Shown in pieces: positions 14,290 through 26,637 of a stretch of DNA of 64,000 nucleotides (within the stretch, counting starts at the first letter, position 1; every line of letters starts with the position of its first letter). The translations under genes and the position numbers were made by a program. The stretch is from Numida meleagris. Lineage: Eukaryota; Chordata; Aves; Galliformes; Numididae. Under the pieces are notes generated by a model that was not told the origin of the DNA, did not search any database, and was given only the letters and a program-made list of their open reading frames with translations. The stretch spans positions 98,520,871 to 98,584,870 of the forward strand of contig NC_034410.1 of assembly GCF_002078875.1 (NCBI RefSeq), in the 5' to 3' direction.

Positions 14290-14341
14290 AAAAAAGCTTT
14301 TCTTGCTGCTATTGTGTGTGTGTGTCTGTGTGTGTGTGTGA

Positions 14342-14430
14342 GTGTGCTATCAAGTGGTGCCGAAACCCGGGAACGTGTATGTGTGCTTTCAAGTGGTGCC
14401 GAAACCCAGGAACGTGAGTGTGTGTTTTCA
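14342..14430 (+). repeat. 39-bp tandem repeat carrying tRNA-Phe-type primer-binding sites
   Basis: There are two full 39-bp units (14342-14380 and 14381-14419) and an 11-bp partial third (14420-14430). Each full unit is an LTR-end-like sequence ending CA, an AG spacer, an 18-bp site and a GTG-rich leader. The sites are TGGTGCCGAAACCCGGGA (14355-14372) and the same with one G-to-A change (14394-14411). The first is the exact complement of the 3' end of vertebrate tRNA-Phe including CCA, as I recall that tRNA. The third LTR end is followed directly by the target duplication. Confidence 0.85.
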
Positions 14431-14436
14431 GTTACA

Positions 14437-15790
14437 CTGATATCTTCAGTTATTAAATAAGAATTTGTACAGAATCCAAGGAGGGAGAAATCCTTAGCAG
14501 GTATTTTGAGGACAGCTGATTGTCCAAATAATCTTAGTAAAACTATTTGCATTCCAGGCTCACACAGAAAATAAATGAAAAAGGAGAATATTTTTTTTAA
14601 TTCTGTTTTATTCTTATCTCAAAAGAGAGAATATCAAAACCGTGATTCCCTGTTTCAGTTCACATGGTGCTTCACACTAAGGTAGCTAGACTTCACAGAA
14701 GAACAAAAGAAAGAGTAGATGATGAAATGCTGTTCGTAAGAAGCAGATGAAAAAAATAAAAAGAACAACCCCAAAAACTTGTCAAGGGAACAATAACTGT
14801 CATTGACTTTTTTTTTTTAGAGCTATAAGAACTTCCAGGAGACCTCTCTGCTCTGAATCCCATCTCATGAATTAAAATACCCAGTAATATGCAATATAGG
14901 AAGGACAGCTCATCACAATTCAGCCCATAAATATTGAACAGATATCATGAGGAAAAAGAAGTTGAAGGATGTTCATCTCAACCCAGTCTTCCCAGTGAGC
15001 CTTTAGAAAAGAGAAGTTTTGAAAGTTAAAAAGACAGACTGAAAAAATCTGTAGAAAATGCACCAAAACATCTTCAGGAGTATCAAAGTCAAGGATACTG
15101 CAGAGAGGGAAGCATTCAAAAGGCCTTTTCAGCATGATACCTATGTATATGCTCTGTGGAGAATGAGACAGTGATCACAAAGAGTATTTAAAGTCATTCA
15201 CTTAAATACCCAACATGATGCACCTGAATGCATGTGTAGCCACAGAGAGGAACTTGAATTTAAGGCACGCCTTAAATTTAAGCTATACTCTTTGTGCAAG
15301 GGAGAAAGAGATCCCCTAATGGGGATCAGCCAGACAGATTTCTATCCTGTATGTTTTAGGCAGTCTCTTAGACATAGGAGAAGGTGATTGGAAATTTAAA
15401 TGCCAAGAATTTTCTACCTTAGAAGCAAAAAAGAACAGTTTTCTTCTGATTTCAAGTCACCATCACAGCGAAGAGAAAATTTATGATTTTGTTGGTTTTT
15501 GAATGGTAATTCTGAGTAATCAAATTGTGAGTCATCTTTTCTGATGATAACTGATGATGCTTTTTCTCAACAAATTCTTGCTGCTAATGGACAAACAGAA
15601 GAAATGCATTAGAAAGCAGCACCAAATCTGTTGGACACCTTATTAAGCAACCCAATTCTAGTATCAGCTGATCTTGTATGCTTTGGAGGAAGAGCTATAA
15701 CTTTAATAATGTGAAACATGTAGAAAATATAATTAATTCCACAATATATTACCCAGTTTGCTTTGGATACCAAGGTCTCATAATTATGTT
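14437..15790. other. Intergenic, nothing recognised
   Basis: AT-rich unique-looking DNA. No gene, RNA or confidently assignable repeat. Confidence 0.5.
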
Positions 15791-15799
15791 TTGTAGCGG

Positions 15800-16060
15800 A
15801 AATGCTAAGTCACGCCTTGAAACAGTGATTGAGCACCTGGTGGGAAGGCAGGGCCAACCTAGGGGAGCTCAGGTGCATGCAATGCACCTGAGTGACTGGA
15901 AGGGGTGGAGCCAGGATCCACACCTTCCCAGACTTCATTTAAGGGTTGGCAGTGGAAGGAAGGGAATCTTGATGGAGATCTCTGCTTACCTGAGGTCTTC
16001 TAAAGGTAAGCAGCTGCTTTCCTTTATTTTTGTGCCTATGGCTGTTGTGTTTGGGCAACT
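15800..16060 (+). other. GC-richer block with hairpin and promoter-like layout, possible repeat 5' end
   Basis: A sharp compositional change begins at about 15810 in AT-rich surroundings. The block contains a perfect 11-bp inverted repeat (15868-15878 and 15882-15892) around a GCA loop. A TTTAAG TATA-like sequence follows at about 15938, then purine-rich DNA, and a strong splice-donor-like GGTAAGC at about 16004-16010. The layout resembles a small promoter plus first exon, or the 5' region of a mobile element. It feels familiar as a repetitive chicken sequence, perhaps a CR1 5' leader, but I cannot prove that. The open frame through it (15678-16088) has no recognisable domain. Confidence 0.35.
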
Positions 16061-19000
16061 CTTTACTTGCCATAGCCAAGGACATTAGTGCTCTGCTGTT
16101 ATTGCTGCACTTTCTTTTGCATTGCAGTTTATATCCACATGTAATTATAGGGATTTCCATTAATCACCCTTATCTGTATCACAAACTCCAGCAAATGCTG
16201 CTAAGAAATGGGAAAAAGCACCCAGTGCCTTGTTGCTCTGTAGCACTAGTTTTGACAGTTTCAGGATAGTTTTGCCACTTTTAGGTGGAGGTGAACATAG
16301 GTCATGCTTTTTTTTTTGTTGCTATGAGCAGTTGTGATGTGGCTGTCCTGCTAGATAAAAGGAAAACTTAAAGAGCAAGCATGGCATTTGTCAGCTTGTC
16401 TGATACTTGTCCTTTTGTGCATACAGTTCCTGCTTTGAGTGTGTAGTCAATTCCTTTCCACCTTCCCTCCAACCTACTACTGGCTTCTCCTTGTATCTAA
16501 GTCTAGGCAAATATTTAATGTTTTTGTTGTGCTAAGCATCACAAAAAGGTGCAGGAATCTTCTCCACAGAAACTAACTCAAGAGGAGTCCAGCAATAACA
16601 TGACAGTACTTTCTATCGGCTTTAACATGACCTATTACCTTTCCCTTGTTTAATAATACACAGACATATATACATATGAGAAGCTTAAATCAAAGGGATT
16701 ATACCAATGAACACTGTCAAATCAGTGGAGAGGAACTCATTTTGAAGTTACTACAAGATAAAAGAAACAATACATCCTATCTAAAAAGCTACAGGAGGAG
16801 GTAATGGAGGCAAAGTCGAAGCCACAGATATGTTATCCTCATGCAAGGAAGGCACTGGTATTTATATTCTTCCACAGTTTCTCCTTGAAGAGAAGGATTA
16901 GCTTTCTGTTAAACCATGGATGCAGTAAATTCTTATGTTAATGTAAGAGTTTCTGAACAACTGTACTAAAGTTGTGCTTACAAGGTCTGCAGCATTGGAA
17001 AAAGAAATAAATCATCTTTTCAAATTTCCTTAGCTCTCTGCAGCACTGCCCAAGCCTTAGTTTTTGAAAGATCACAACAGGTTTTTTACTAGCACAAATT
17101 TAGTTTGTTTTCTGCCATAAGACAACTCAATAGAGTCTATACTTCTCCTGGCGTAATTCCAAGAGTGAATTTGTCTGTCTCCTTAAGACTGTATTCCCTC
17201 CATTTTGATTTTGCTTGTATGCAGGTATCTGTAGAAATAATGTTATCAGTCCACTTGTATCTCTCATGTTATTTAAGTAAATAAAGTAGGTCAATGGTCA
17301 GATAAATCTGAGCAAAAAAAAAATGAGATATATGACATCTTTTTCTCCCTCATTTCCTTTCTAATCCTTGGAAGGAAATCAAAATTCAATATTGTGCTGA
17401 TGAGAACATGAATAATGTATAAAGAGACTCTTCAAACAGTGTATAAATTGAGTCACAAAATGTCTAACAAGGCTTATACCAAAGGCTTTGTAAAAGTTAC
17501 AGAAGAACCAATTGGTTGAGTGTCATCTTATCTCATTCAGCTGCAGGTGTCAATAACAAACAAGTTAGGATTTCTTAGCTAAAATTTCATATTACCCCTG
17601 TAAATCAGAAGATAATTTTCAAGACTGAATTTGGACCAACAAAAAATCTCTTAATCAAGTTCACACATACAAAGATATTCTAAAGTAAAATATATAATCT
17701 CTGCCTCAAACATCAATGTATTGTGTTGGGAGATTCAGTTTAGTCCCAATACTAAGGCAATGCATACTGATGGGTAGAACTCCAGTAATGTAGAAAGCCT
17801 CTACACTGAGACAGCCTGAGTTTATGTAAATTTCTAAGGTCTCCTCTACATCTTGTTTACTTTCTCTCCCTTTTTTCCCCCTAACTGAAAATAACTGTTG
17901 AATTTCCAACACCATTCTTTATCGCATCACTCATCTTGGTCTTCAAAAGGTTCTTGATCAAAAGCAATCTTGAAGGGTATCACAGAGCTGTTACAGAAGA
18001 AATAGCCTCTCTCAATGTGAAGCATGAAGGGATGAAGCAACACTTAGAAAAATGAACCAAATCTCATAAATATGTTAGACACTGAGGTAGTTATTTTCTC
18101 CAAAACATCTTCATCATATAACTTCAATATATAGAGTAATAGACATTTACTCAACACTGTACAGAGAACAGAGGTCCTTCCTTCTCTTTAGCTCTGTGCT
18201 CACTTCCACTGACAAACATGAATATTGCATACTGCTGCACATTCAGAGTCATGGATGAGTGGATGTATATTTTATCTGAAGCCTTTCAAAATTTTGTGCG
18301 TTAAATCCCTTCACCCATGCATATGTAAATGGGTAGGTGAGCATCTGGAGTCTCTGTTTAAAGAAATAATACAATTATCCACCAGAATACCTCTTTCTTT
18401 GTTTTAGAAATAGTGAATGGGTATGCTCAAAATAAAAAAAAAATAAAAATAAAAAAAATCATATGTTTCATGAAAAATTACAGACCGTTTCTTTTGTTCA
18501 ACATCCAGGTGACATTCATATTTTACCATTAGAGCTTTTCATCGGAATTCTTGAATCTTGAATTGTTCCCTGTGAATTAGAGCTATAGAGTGAGATGGAC
18601 ACTTAAGCAGGGGTATGGGGGCTGTGAACCTGATCTTGAGCATGCCTTCTCCAGAGCTTAGATTCACTTCCACGGGAGTGAATGGGAATGTATTGAGCTG
18701 GGAGAGTAAGAAATAATTCTTAAAGGAAGAAAAAATAATGTTGCACCCCCTGTGAACCACTTGTGTACATCCCACATACTTATGCACATATATATACACA
18801 TGTGTGCTGATCAGCATAGCTGAGCTGGTTTAAGGGCTAGTTATGTTCACTGCTACATAGGCTAGTAGCAACCTACCATCTGGATGAAGGCAAGGCCAAG
18901 GAAAAAATGTGCTATTGCATAACATATTGCAATATCTGTCTGAAGGCTATGCCTAAAGGCAGAATGCAGAAATAGGAAAATAAATATAGATGGTATTGTA

Positions 19001-22000
19001 AATATTCTGGTCCTTCACAAGGTATCACTCAAGGGAAACAGAAGGAAAAAAAATCAGTAATGTAAAGATGTGAGATGTGGAATATGTTCTGAGGATGAAG
19101 GAAGCCAACAAATTAGGAATCTGCATAGTAATAACGGCGAGCAAGACTGAACATCCTCAGAATTGTATCATCACATTCACAGAGCTGTCATCAAGGGTTA
19201 GGAGCTGTTTCCTTTATAAACAGTGTCACTTGCTATTTCACTATTCAGCTGTTTTCAGCCATTGTGGGCTGTAACTTGGCATTCACTTAACCAGCTCAAA
19301 TGCAAATCTGTCTCTAAAAATGACTTAAATGGGTCAGGCCAAATTTAGTACTGAAACAGTAAAAATAATAATTTAGGTATAGTTATATTTGGGCTGACAA
19401 TAGTGATATCGCTGCTAGCCAAAAGAAAGTTTGAAAGTTCAAATTTTAAAAGCCAAAAAGTGCAGAAGATGCACAAACCTTCTACATCACAATGTAAACT
19501 AATCAAAATAAAGGAAAACAAGCATATTTTTTCTTTCCCTGTGCAGTAAAAATAATTCTACAGCTTACATCAAAATTGATATCAACTGCACTGTTTTCCT
19601 CATGTAAAGCAATTCCCCAAGCCCATAGGATTATGGAAGAAGGAGAGCTGCACAAGACCTCTTGGGTCCAGCCCCCACTCAGAGCAGGGCAAACTTCATG
19701 TTCAGAGAAGGAGCTCTCCTCCAGGGAGTGCATTCCTTAGGAATGGATGTATTATTTAATGTAACAGAACTGAGCCTAAAGAAAGAAAACAACTCAAGAC
19801 CAGCCTTCGAGCAGACTTGGTTTTCTCAGTAAAGAGGTCCGGTCCCATAAAAGAGGCTCTGAGCTCCCAATGTTTCAGCATCTCTATTTTATAGCAGCTT
19901 CAGTCTGCTGCTGCTTTCCAAAACATCCCAGCCTCACACCTTCACCTTCTCTCATTTACATCAAGGTCAACTTATATTTGACACAGTGTGGTTATGACTG
20001 CAACAAAAGCATGTGAGAGCAGAATCAAATGCAGTTGTTTCCATTTCCTTTCAGTTCAATCCTGGTTAAGTCCCTATTCACTAAACTCCAGCATTCCCGT
20101 ATGCGCTTTCAAGAAGCAGTTGTGCAGGATAACAAAACAAAGTTACTGTCGAGATTTCTTACAAGACTCCTAGCTCTCTTTCCTTCTTGTTTTCAATTCC
20201 TTGCTAGCTGAAAGTAACGAGCTCCTGAAAATATTTACCAAATAGGGAATAGCATTTGATTCAGATCTTCAAAGAGAGATTAATTCTGGAACAATTATTT
20301 ATAGTAAATCAAATTTGGCACATTTAAAGAGTTGTTCTTTTAACTACAATTGCCTGCATCCATGACTCTTTCTCACCATGTTTTAAAGTACTTTGCAACA
20401 TCATGGAGAGGAAAAATAGGGTTTCTTCTCGTTACTACAGTAATTACTGAAAGCAGGGAGTACACAACTTACCTCACCCTGCATTGGATTCCCAGTGCTC
20501 TTCAAATCATGAAAGGGAAAAAAAAGTATTATTTTCAAAAAATATAAGCAGAAAGTGCTAGCATGTATGAATAGACCCCATGCATCTGTGAATATGGAGG
20601 TTTGTTTCTCCGTTTACAGAGCCTGTGACAAATGACTACCATGATTAATTGCTCATTTTCAGCCAAGCACAAAACTGGAGTCATAATTTGTTATAAAGGA
20701 ATAGTCCCATAGAAAAGTTTGAATAACTACTAAAAGAATATGTTCATCATCTCTCAAGGCATCAGCCAAACAGAATAATACGAAGACTGAAAGGCAAATA
20801 GATTTTCAGACTGGGTTATTGTCCTTTCATCAGTATCACCCACATATATCAATTGGTTTCATACCTGATATACTGATAGCATGGTCATTGTTACCCACAT
20901 GCTTATTAGTTTCTATCTTATTAATATACTAATGTCAATACAAATTGGGATTTTAAAAGTCATGCCCTGACAGTTGAACTTTTAGCCAAGCTCTGTCCTT
21001 GGATGTTGATACCATGCATTCCATTTCAAAAACTGAATTATATTTAGCTCTGTTGTGAGCTACCTAATTTTGACTCACCCATGCTTTTAAGAAATGGATG
21101 CAGCCAATGTAGGTAATAATATTTTGTATTCACTTCTCTGCTGTGTTTTGAGGGTGTCTATTCAAGCATATAGCCACAGCAAGACAAAATCTGGAAGGGT
21201 AATTTCAGAGCTGGGGCAGTAATTACCTTCCAGATAGCCTATAAAGACAAATGATTTTTGCACAATTCAGAAAATATGTAAGGTAAATCAAGCTCATAAT
21301 TGTGGATGGTCCAAATTAAATAACAAAGTCTCATATTATTACACCATTTTCAGGAGGGTACAGCACTTGCTTAAAGGTAATTTTTTCTATGAATTCTTAG
21401 GTTTTCCTTTCTTCATAATAAAAAGTCCTCTATTTTAATAAGCAAACATTACCTTCCCTGACCCAAGCCGTTAGACTGGGAAACATGAAATATACTTGAA
21501 AGAAGAAAGCTAGCACTTTGGCCTTATTTCCAGACTGTTCTCCAGCCAACATTAATCCTGAGGCTTTGCATTCATCTCAGAGTCACATTCTCAATGTTTA
21601 TTCAGACCATGTCCCTTGGCTCTTATGGTTCAGTTTTTTCTTCTTTGTAGCATATTCTGTTTCTTCTGCTTGTCCCACACAAATAAATTCTCTTAAACAT
21701 TGAACAATAGACAGAAAAATCCCATTTACTTAAGTGGTTATGGATGCTTACGTTGCATTTGGAGGCTGCAAACAGTTTGGGTTAATAGATTCAAAAGAAG
21801 CCTGTTTCTTACGTTTATCAGCAATGTTATATTTACTTCAGTGAAGGCTAACCAAACTGATAATTGATTTTCATACACAAAATGTTATAAAAATGAACCT
21901 GTTTGCTCAGTGGTAGGTCTGGACGCTTTCAAAACTGATGACTTTAGTCCAGTTTTTAAACTCTTTGTCTAATGGCAGACAACTAGTCATCCCAACATTT

Positions 22001-23540
22001 TGTGAAATCATGCTTTAAGGAAGCCAAAATACATAATGACAAAATGTACAATTGTAGTGTATATTTTCATTAAAGACTTAAGGGAAAGCATTGGAAAGTT
22101 ATGGAAAACTTACAAAAAAAAAAACTTTTACAAGACAATGTTTTAAGAAAGCATTTTGTACATCTTAGGAAGGATTAAACAAAATGTTATCTGTTGTTTT
22201 GGAAAATAAATAGCACCTGTTTCTTACCCAGTGTTGTAGAACACTGATGTTAATTTCTACTGGCTTTCTATCCCTGCTTACTGGGTTTTTTCTGTAGTAT
22301 GTGTGACTGAGAAATTGCTTCAAATTAAGTTGCAAGCCCAGACAGGTTTCAGCTCTGTTTGCAGTTTTCTTGATGTTGGATACAAATGAAGCGTTGGACA
22401 TTTGTCTCTGAGTGGGAGCTAACAAGAAAAGTTCTAGACAAGTGCGACAGTGGAATTAAAAATTCAGCTCTAGGATATTCTCATATCTATAACATTCTTC
22501 AAGGATGATGCTCTGAAATAAGTGGATTGGCTGTAGAAGAACAAGCCAGAAGTTGGTCACTTCCCGTTTCATAAATTGCCGGTGACTTTGCGAACAGCAT
22601 TTTGACAGAGCAGCACTGCTTAAGTTAACAGGAACTTTATCTCACATTGCAGTGGCAGAAGGTTTTGGTAGATTGCACCATCCCAGGATCATGGAATACT
22701 GAGTGCCTCATAACATCATAGCCTTTCTGCAGATGAACATGGCTTGCTAAAGTCTGTGAATGTTAAGGTGTGAAAGGCTTTCTGACATCCCCAGAGTTGG
22801 TTACATGGAAGCCATAAATTTTTAGATGGGTCTCCTAGGAGTTGGATCTCAGTTTTTAGTCTGCTGGGTGACTGTTGTCTGGGGACGAGTTAGTTTCATT
22901 TATATTCAATGATGTAACAGTGCACTAAAAGTAACCTCTGATCATTTTGTTCCACATTTAAACTTCGCTCATCAGAAGTGTGAGTTTATATTGAGGTGTT
23001 AATTGACATGCAGCATTTTAAGCTATTCTCTAGGTAAAATAAAGTACAAAAGCAGGTGTTGTGAAGAGTAAAACTAATAGTGCACAGATTTGAAGATTCA
23101 CTTATCTGAAACATGAAGGCCACCTTCTGTTAGATGAATTTCATCATTTGAGATCAGCATTACTGAATTTGTATAGGTATGACAAGGAACAAATCTGTTC
23201 CCTGTTTTTTCACATCAATTAGTGAAAAGTCAATAGAAGAAAATTTGTTACCTATTCCACTGGTTTCCAGATCACATTTACGTAAATGCCAAGCATCCAA
23301 TTTATTTTATCACTAACTGTAAAATATCTGCACAAAGCTCTGGAGGATAGAAATTCATCACAGCATCTTGTCACCACAAAATTTAACACTCTGTGATGTG
23401 CTTTCCTTGCTCAGATAATATTTTTGCATTCTTTTTGTTTCAGAGAACAAACAGGTGAAGCTTTTGTCTTTACTCCCACTGATATGCTTGTAATGTATTT
23501 AAATCTGATGAAGTAGCATAATCTCATTTCCAGAAGCCGG
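16061..23540. other. Intergenic, nothing recognised
   Basis: No gene or RNA that I can support. An A-rich (AAAAT)-like tract lies at about 18430-18459. All open frames are short and have no domain. Confidence 0.5.
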
Positions 23541-23750
23541 GTTGGACATTAGGAAATACTTCTTCAATAGAGGTCAGGTGCTGGAAAAGGCTTCCCAGAG
23601 AGGTGGCAGTCACCGACCCTGGAGGTGTTCAGGAAACATTTAGATGTCGTACTGAGGGACATGGTTTAGTGGGAAATATTGGTGATAGGTGGAAAGTTGG
23701 ACTGGATGATCTCAGAATCGCCAAGGTTGGAAAAGACCTCCATGATTATA
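23541..23750 (+). mobile_element. CR1 LINE 3'-end fragment with an internal 30-bp inversion
   Basis: The sequence follows the 3' part of an avian CR1: a GTTGGACATTAGGAA block, then GGAGGTGTTCAGGAAACATT, then the ACTGGATGATCT block ending at 23712. The expected next segment (compare the copy ending at 33,726) is present but reverse-complemented at 23713-23742. The + strand TGATTATAT tail then resumes at 23743. It is a 5'-truncated, non-coding copy. Confidence 0.85.
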
Positions 23751-26637
23751 TAAGCCATGAGTAAAATTTATCCGTATCAGCCTTCGTTATTCTCTCATTC
23801 AGTTGAATGGAGATTCTACCTAGACTTCAAATTAGGGTGTCTGTCTCTTTTAAGACCTTCTTTCTTCAAAGAGAATTCTTCTGCATCTTTCCTTGGTCTA
23901 CAGAAGTAAAATGCTTGCTGTAACCTTGCTAATGGGGTACCTCCTGTGAAGGAGAAGTTGTGGGAGCCTCAGGAGCCAACCTGACTTCAGGAGACTGCTG
24001 CTGAGGCAAAGATCTTGTCCCCTTTAAGGTCCCAAGTGACAAGTAGTCCTTTAACCAAAGTAACAGATCCTTTATCCTTCAAGATGCAGTTAACTGAAGT
24101 TGATGTTACCTAACTTCATGCTGAGAAAGGGCATACACAAAGTCATGGGGGAAAAAAGCAACAAAAGCCAAACTTAAAATATTTAAACCCACATTCAACA
24201 GTCTTTTGGGGTTAGATACTATTTATTGATTATCTAAAGCTTAGTCATCCAGAGCTCACAATGAAGATGTTGCCCTTCATGTGAGGGGGAGTGTGACTTA
24301 CCTCCTGCTTTAATAAATCCTACGCTTTTTAGCTGATATATCAATTTTTTTTGTTAGAATCTCTAAAGGTATTTAAGACCCCAGCATGTTGATTATGATA
24401 AGCAGGAAAGAATAACACTGCCTGCACCTTTATTGCTAAAATGAACTTTATGAGTCTTCTTTATGTAGTCTTCTAGGTAGAGAACTATATCAAGTGATTC
24501 AGTAGCATATGCTAATGATTGAATGGGGACTGTGAGTGGATGAATAAATTAGGTAAGATGAAGAATGTTAGAACTGGAGTGTCTGTGGACCACACTTCTA
24601 CCACAGCTCCAAATCCTCCCTTATTACAGATGCACTTTCCAGGATCAGAATTTTGTGAATAAGCATATGCTTAGTGGTCTTAAATATGTGGTTATTTATG
24701 AATTCCTTCATGGCTTTCTAACTATGCCTATCAGGAGGTAAAGTGCCTAGTGTTTGAAAGTAGATTGGGTTAGCAAGCTTTCAGAAAGCAGTCAATGCGT
24801 TTTCACTTGTTACCAAAGCGTCTCTCATTCTCTTATCTTTTATGAAAGGCTGGAGCAAATGTAATACAAATTCAACAATATCTTTCCACACCAGAAGTTC
24901 TGTGACTGCTTCTAGTTATTTAAGTCACTACTACAGTGTCATCCTGCCTCTTGGGAGTTTACTATTCTCAGAAATGCTGCTTAGTGGAATACAAGTTCTG
25001 AAATACAATTATTCTGAAGTGTTTGTCCTATTCATTCATTTCCCTCAAAAAAAAAAAAAATTCTTAATACAGATATGGGGAAAGACAGCCAATCTACAAG
25101 ACAAAAGCAGAATTCCTTCAAGGATCTATGCTCATACTAGAAGTAATAAGAGATGCATGAAGACACTGATGTATGTATGTAACTACATATTGTGATGTAG
25201 TATCTAAAGATTGTGATATAAAGGGATGCAGAATGGATATTTGTGGAACTTGACCCTGAGATCTGCCACTATGCTGAGTTCTCATGATGCTATGCAAAAA
25301 TGATTCATAGGAAGCCATGTAAATACTACACTGGAGGGAAAACACGAAAAACTCTGTAATGTGAAAATCTTCAACACAGTAATCCAGATTTTAGGTTTCT
25401 GCTTTAATAGGAGGAAACAGGTAATTGCAGAAAATAATTCAAACTGTCACTCCTACAGAAGACCAGATCTGTCATACTCTGGAAATGACACAGGCATGTT
25501 ACAGCCTTCCAGAGTTATGTGAGATAAATTCCACCTACTTGTGTTGCAGTATATCCTCAGGAACTGACACAGCCTTTCATGGTGAGGAGATCTAGGAACA
25601 GTAATGGTAACCAAGAGTGTAAGCGTGTGCTCAGATGGTGGTTGACTCCTTACCAGAAGGCAGTTAGTTATTTAGCCATGGCCTGATTTAAACCTTCAAT
25701 TTTTTACTTGGAAATTTCTGTTTTAATATTTTCATAAGCTCTGATTGGTTACATTTAAATAAATAGCTCTTAATGCATCTGTGATTCTCATGTTCCTGGC
25801 TATGCATGAGTAATAAGCATGCACAAGAAAAAAAAGTATATGTAATAAATGAGGGAGTTGAATCTTTCTAACCAATGTATATAAAAAGCATAATTTCACT
25901 CCCAAAATACTCAAGCAAAGAGAAAAAGAGCATGAAAAGGATGTTTCCATCCATCTGTGGAATATAGGTCAATTTACTCACAAATGAATTTCACTAAAAA
26001 CATTATTTCAGGTTCTGTTTTTTGAGTGCCTTAGTGTATAATTGCCTTCTCTGTACCATTAATATCTACAAATAAAACTCAGCAAGATGATTGCCAAAAA
26101 ATAACTAAAGATATAAACATAGGCTATAAATCATCTACGCTCTGCATCACAGAATGAGGAATGTACTTTCCTCCTATCTAAGATATCCCCATTATTCAGG
26201 AGTGCCCAAACCTACAGAGTCTCCCAAAGCTCTAACTTGACTTCATAAACAGTAAAGTTAGTGCTCAAGATTTGGGACCAAAATCTAGTTGCTTTATTCA
26301 CGTCTAATCCCATCCCAACTGCAGGGCCAGGTTTTGCTTTTATTATCTCTGGTGAAATTTTATAGCAAGTTAATTCACTTTGGTTCAGATGTACAGATTA
26401 ACCAGGTCAGAGCCTATGCCAGTGGGAGTGTTGAAAAGAGTAGAACAAGCAACATCTTTGTAATACAAACATGTTTCTGTTATTTTTTCTTCTTAAAGTT
26501 AAGAAGATAATGTTATTTGGTAATGAAGGCAAAGAAACAGCAAACTGTGTGACACTACTAACCCCTTTTAATTTATTCTGTTTCACTCATTCAGGGAAAT
26601 GTTTCCTGTAGTAAAGAAAAGAACGTACCTGTCAGCT
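23751..26637. other. Intergenic, nothing recognised
   Basis: No gene or recognisable repeat. The open frames at 24842-25195 (+) and 25118-25345 (-) overlap each other and show no homology I can name. Confidence 0.5.

Larger units (their letters stand above)
13998..14436 (+). mobile_element. Solo LTR with two tandem primer-binding sites in its 3' end, 6-bp target duplication
   Basis: The element spans 14004-14430 (427 bp), starts TGTTG and ends TTTTCA. It is flanked by a perfect 6-bp direct repeat GTTACA (13998-14003 and 14431-14436), the duplication length made by avian leukosis/sarcoma-type integrases. A TATAAAAG box lies at 14260-14267 and AATAAA at 14284-14289, only about 20 bp further on. 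That tight TATA/poly(A)-signal spacing resembles the short-R design of alpharetroviral LTRs. A GT-rich stretch follows. The 3' end carries an exact 39-bp period: LTR-end-like sequence ending CA at 14352, 14391 and 14430, with an AG spacer and an 18-bp primer-binding site after each of the first two. No viral internal region is present. The open frames here (14236-14460 +, 14259-14552 -) are not genes. Confidence 0.85.

Noticed and set aside
14342..14430. tRNA-Phe gene or tRNA-derived SINE
   Set aside because: Only the 18-base complement of the tRNA 3' end is present, on the strand expected for a retroviral primer site and 2 bp after an LTR-type CA end. There is no A box, B box or cloverleaf.
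19600..19700. Possible CR1-like stretch (GACCTCTTGGGTCCAGCCCC)
   Set aside because: The resemblance is a single short phrase without the neighbouring CR1 blocks or tail.
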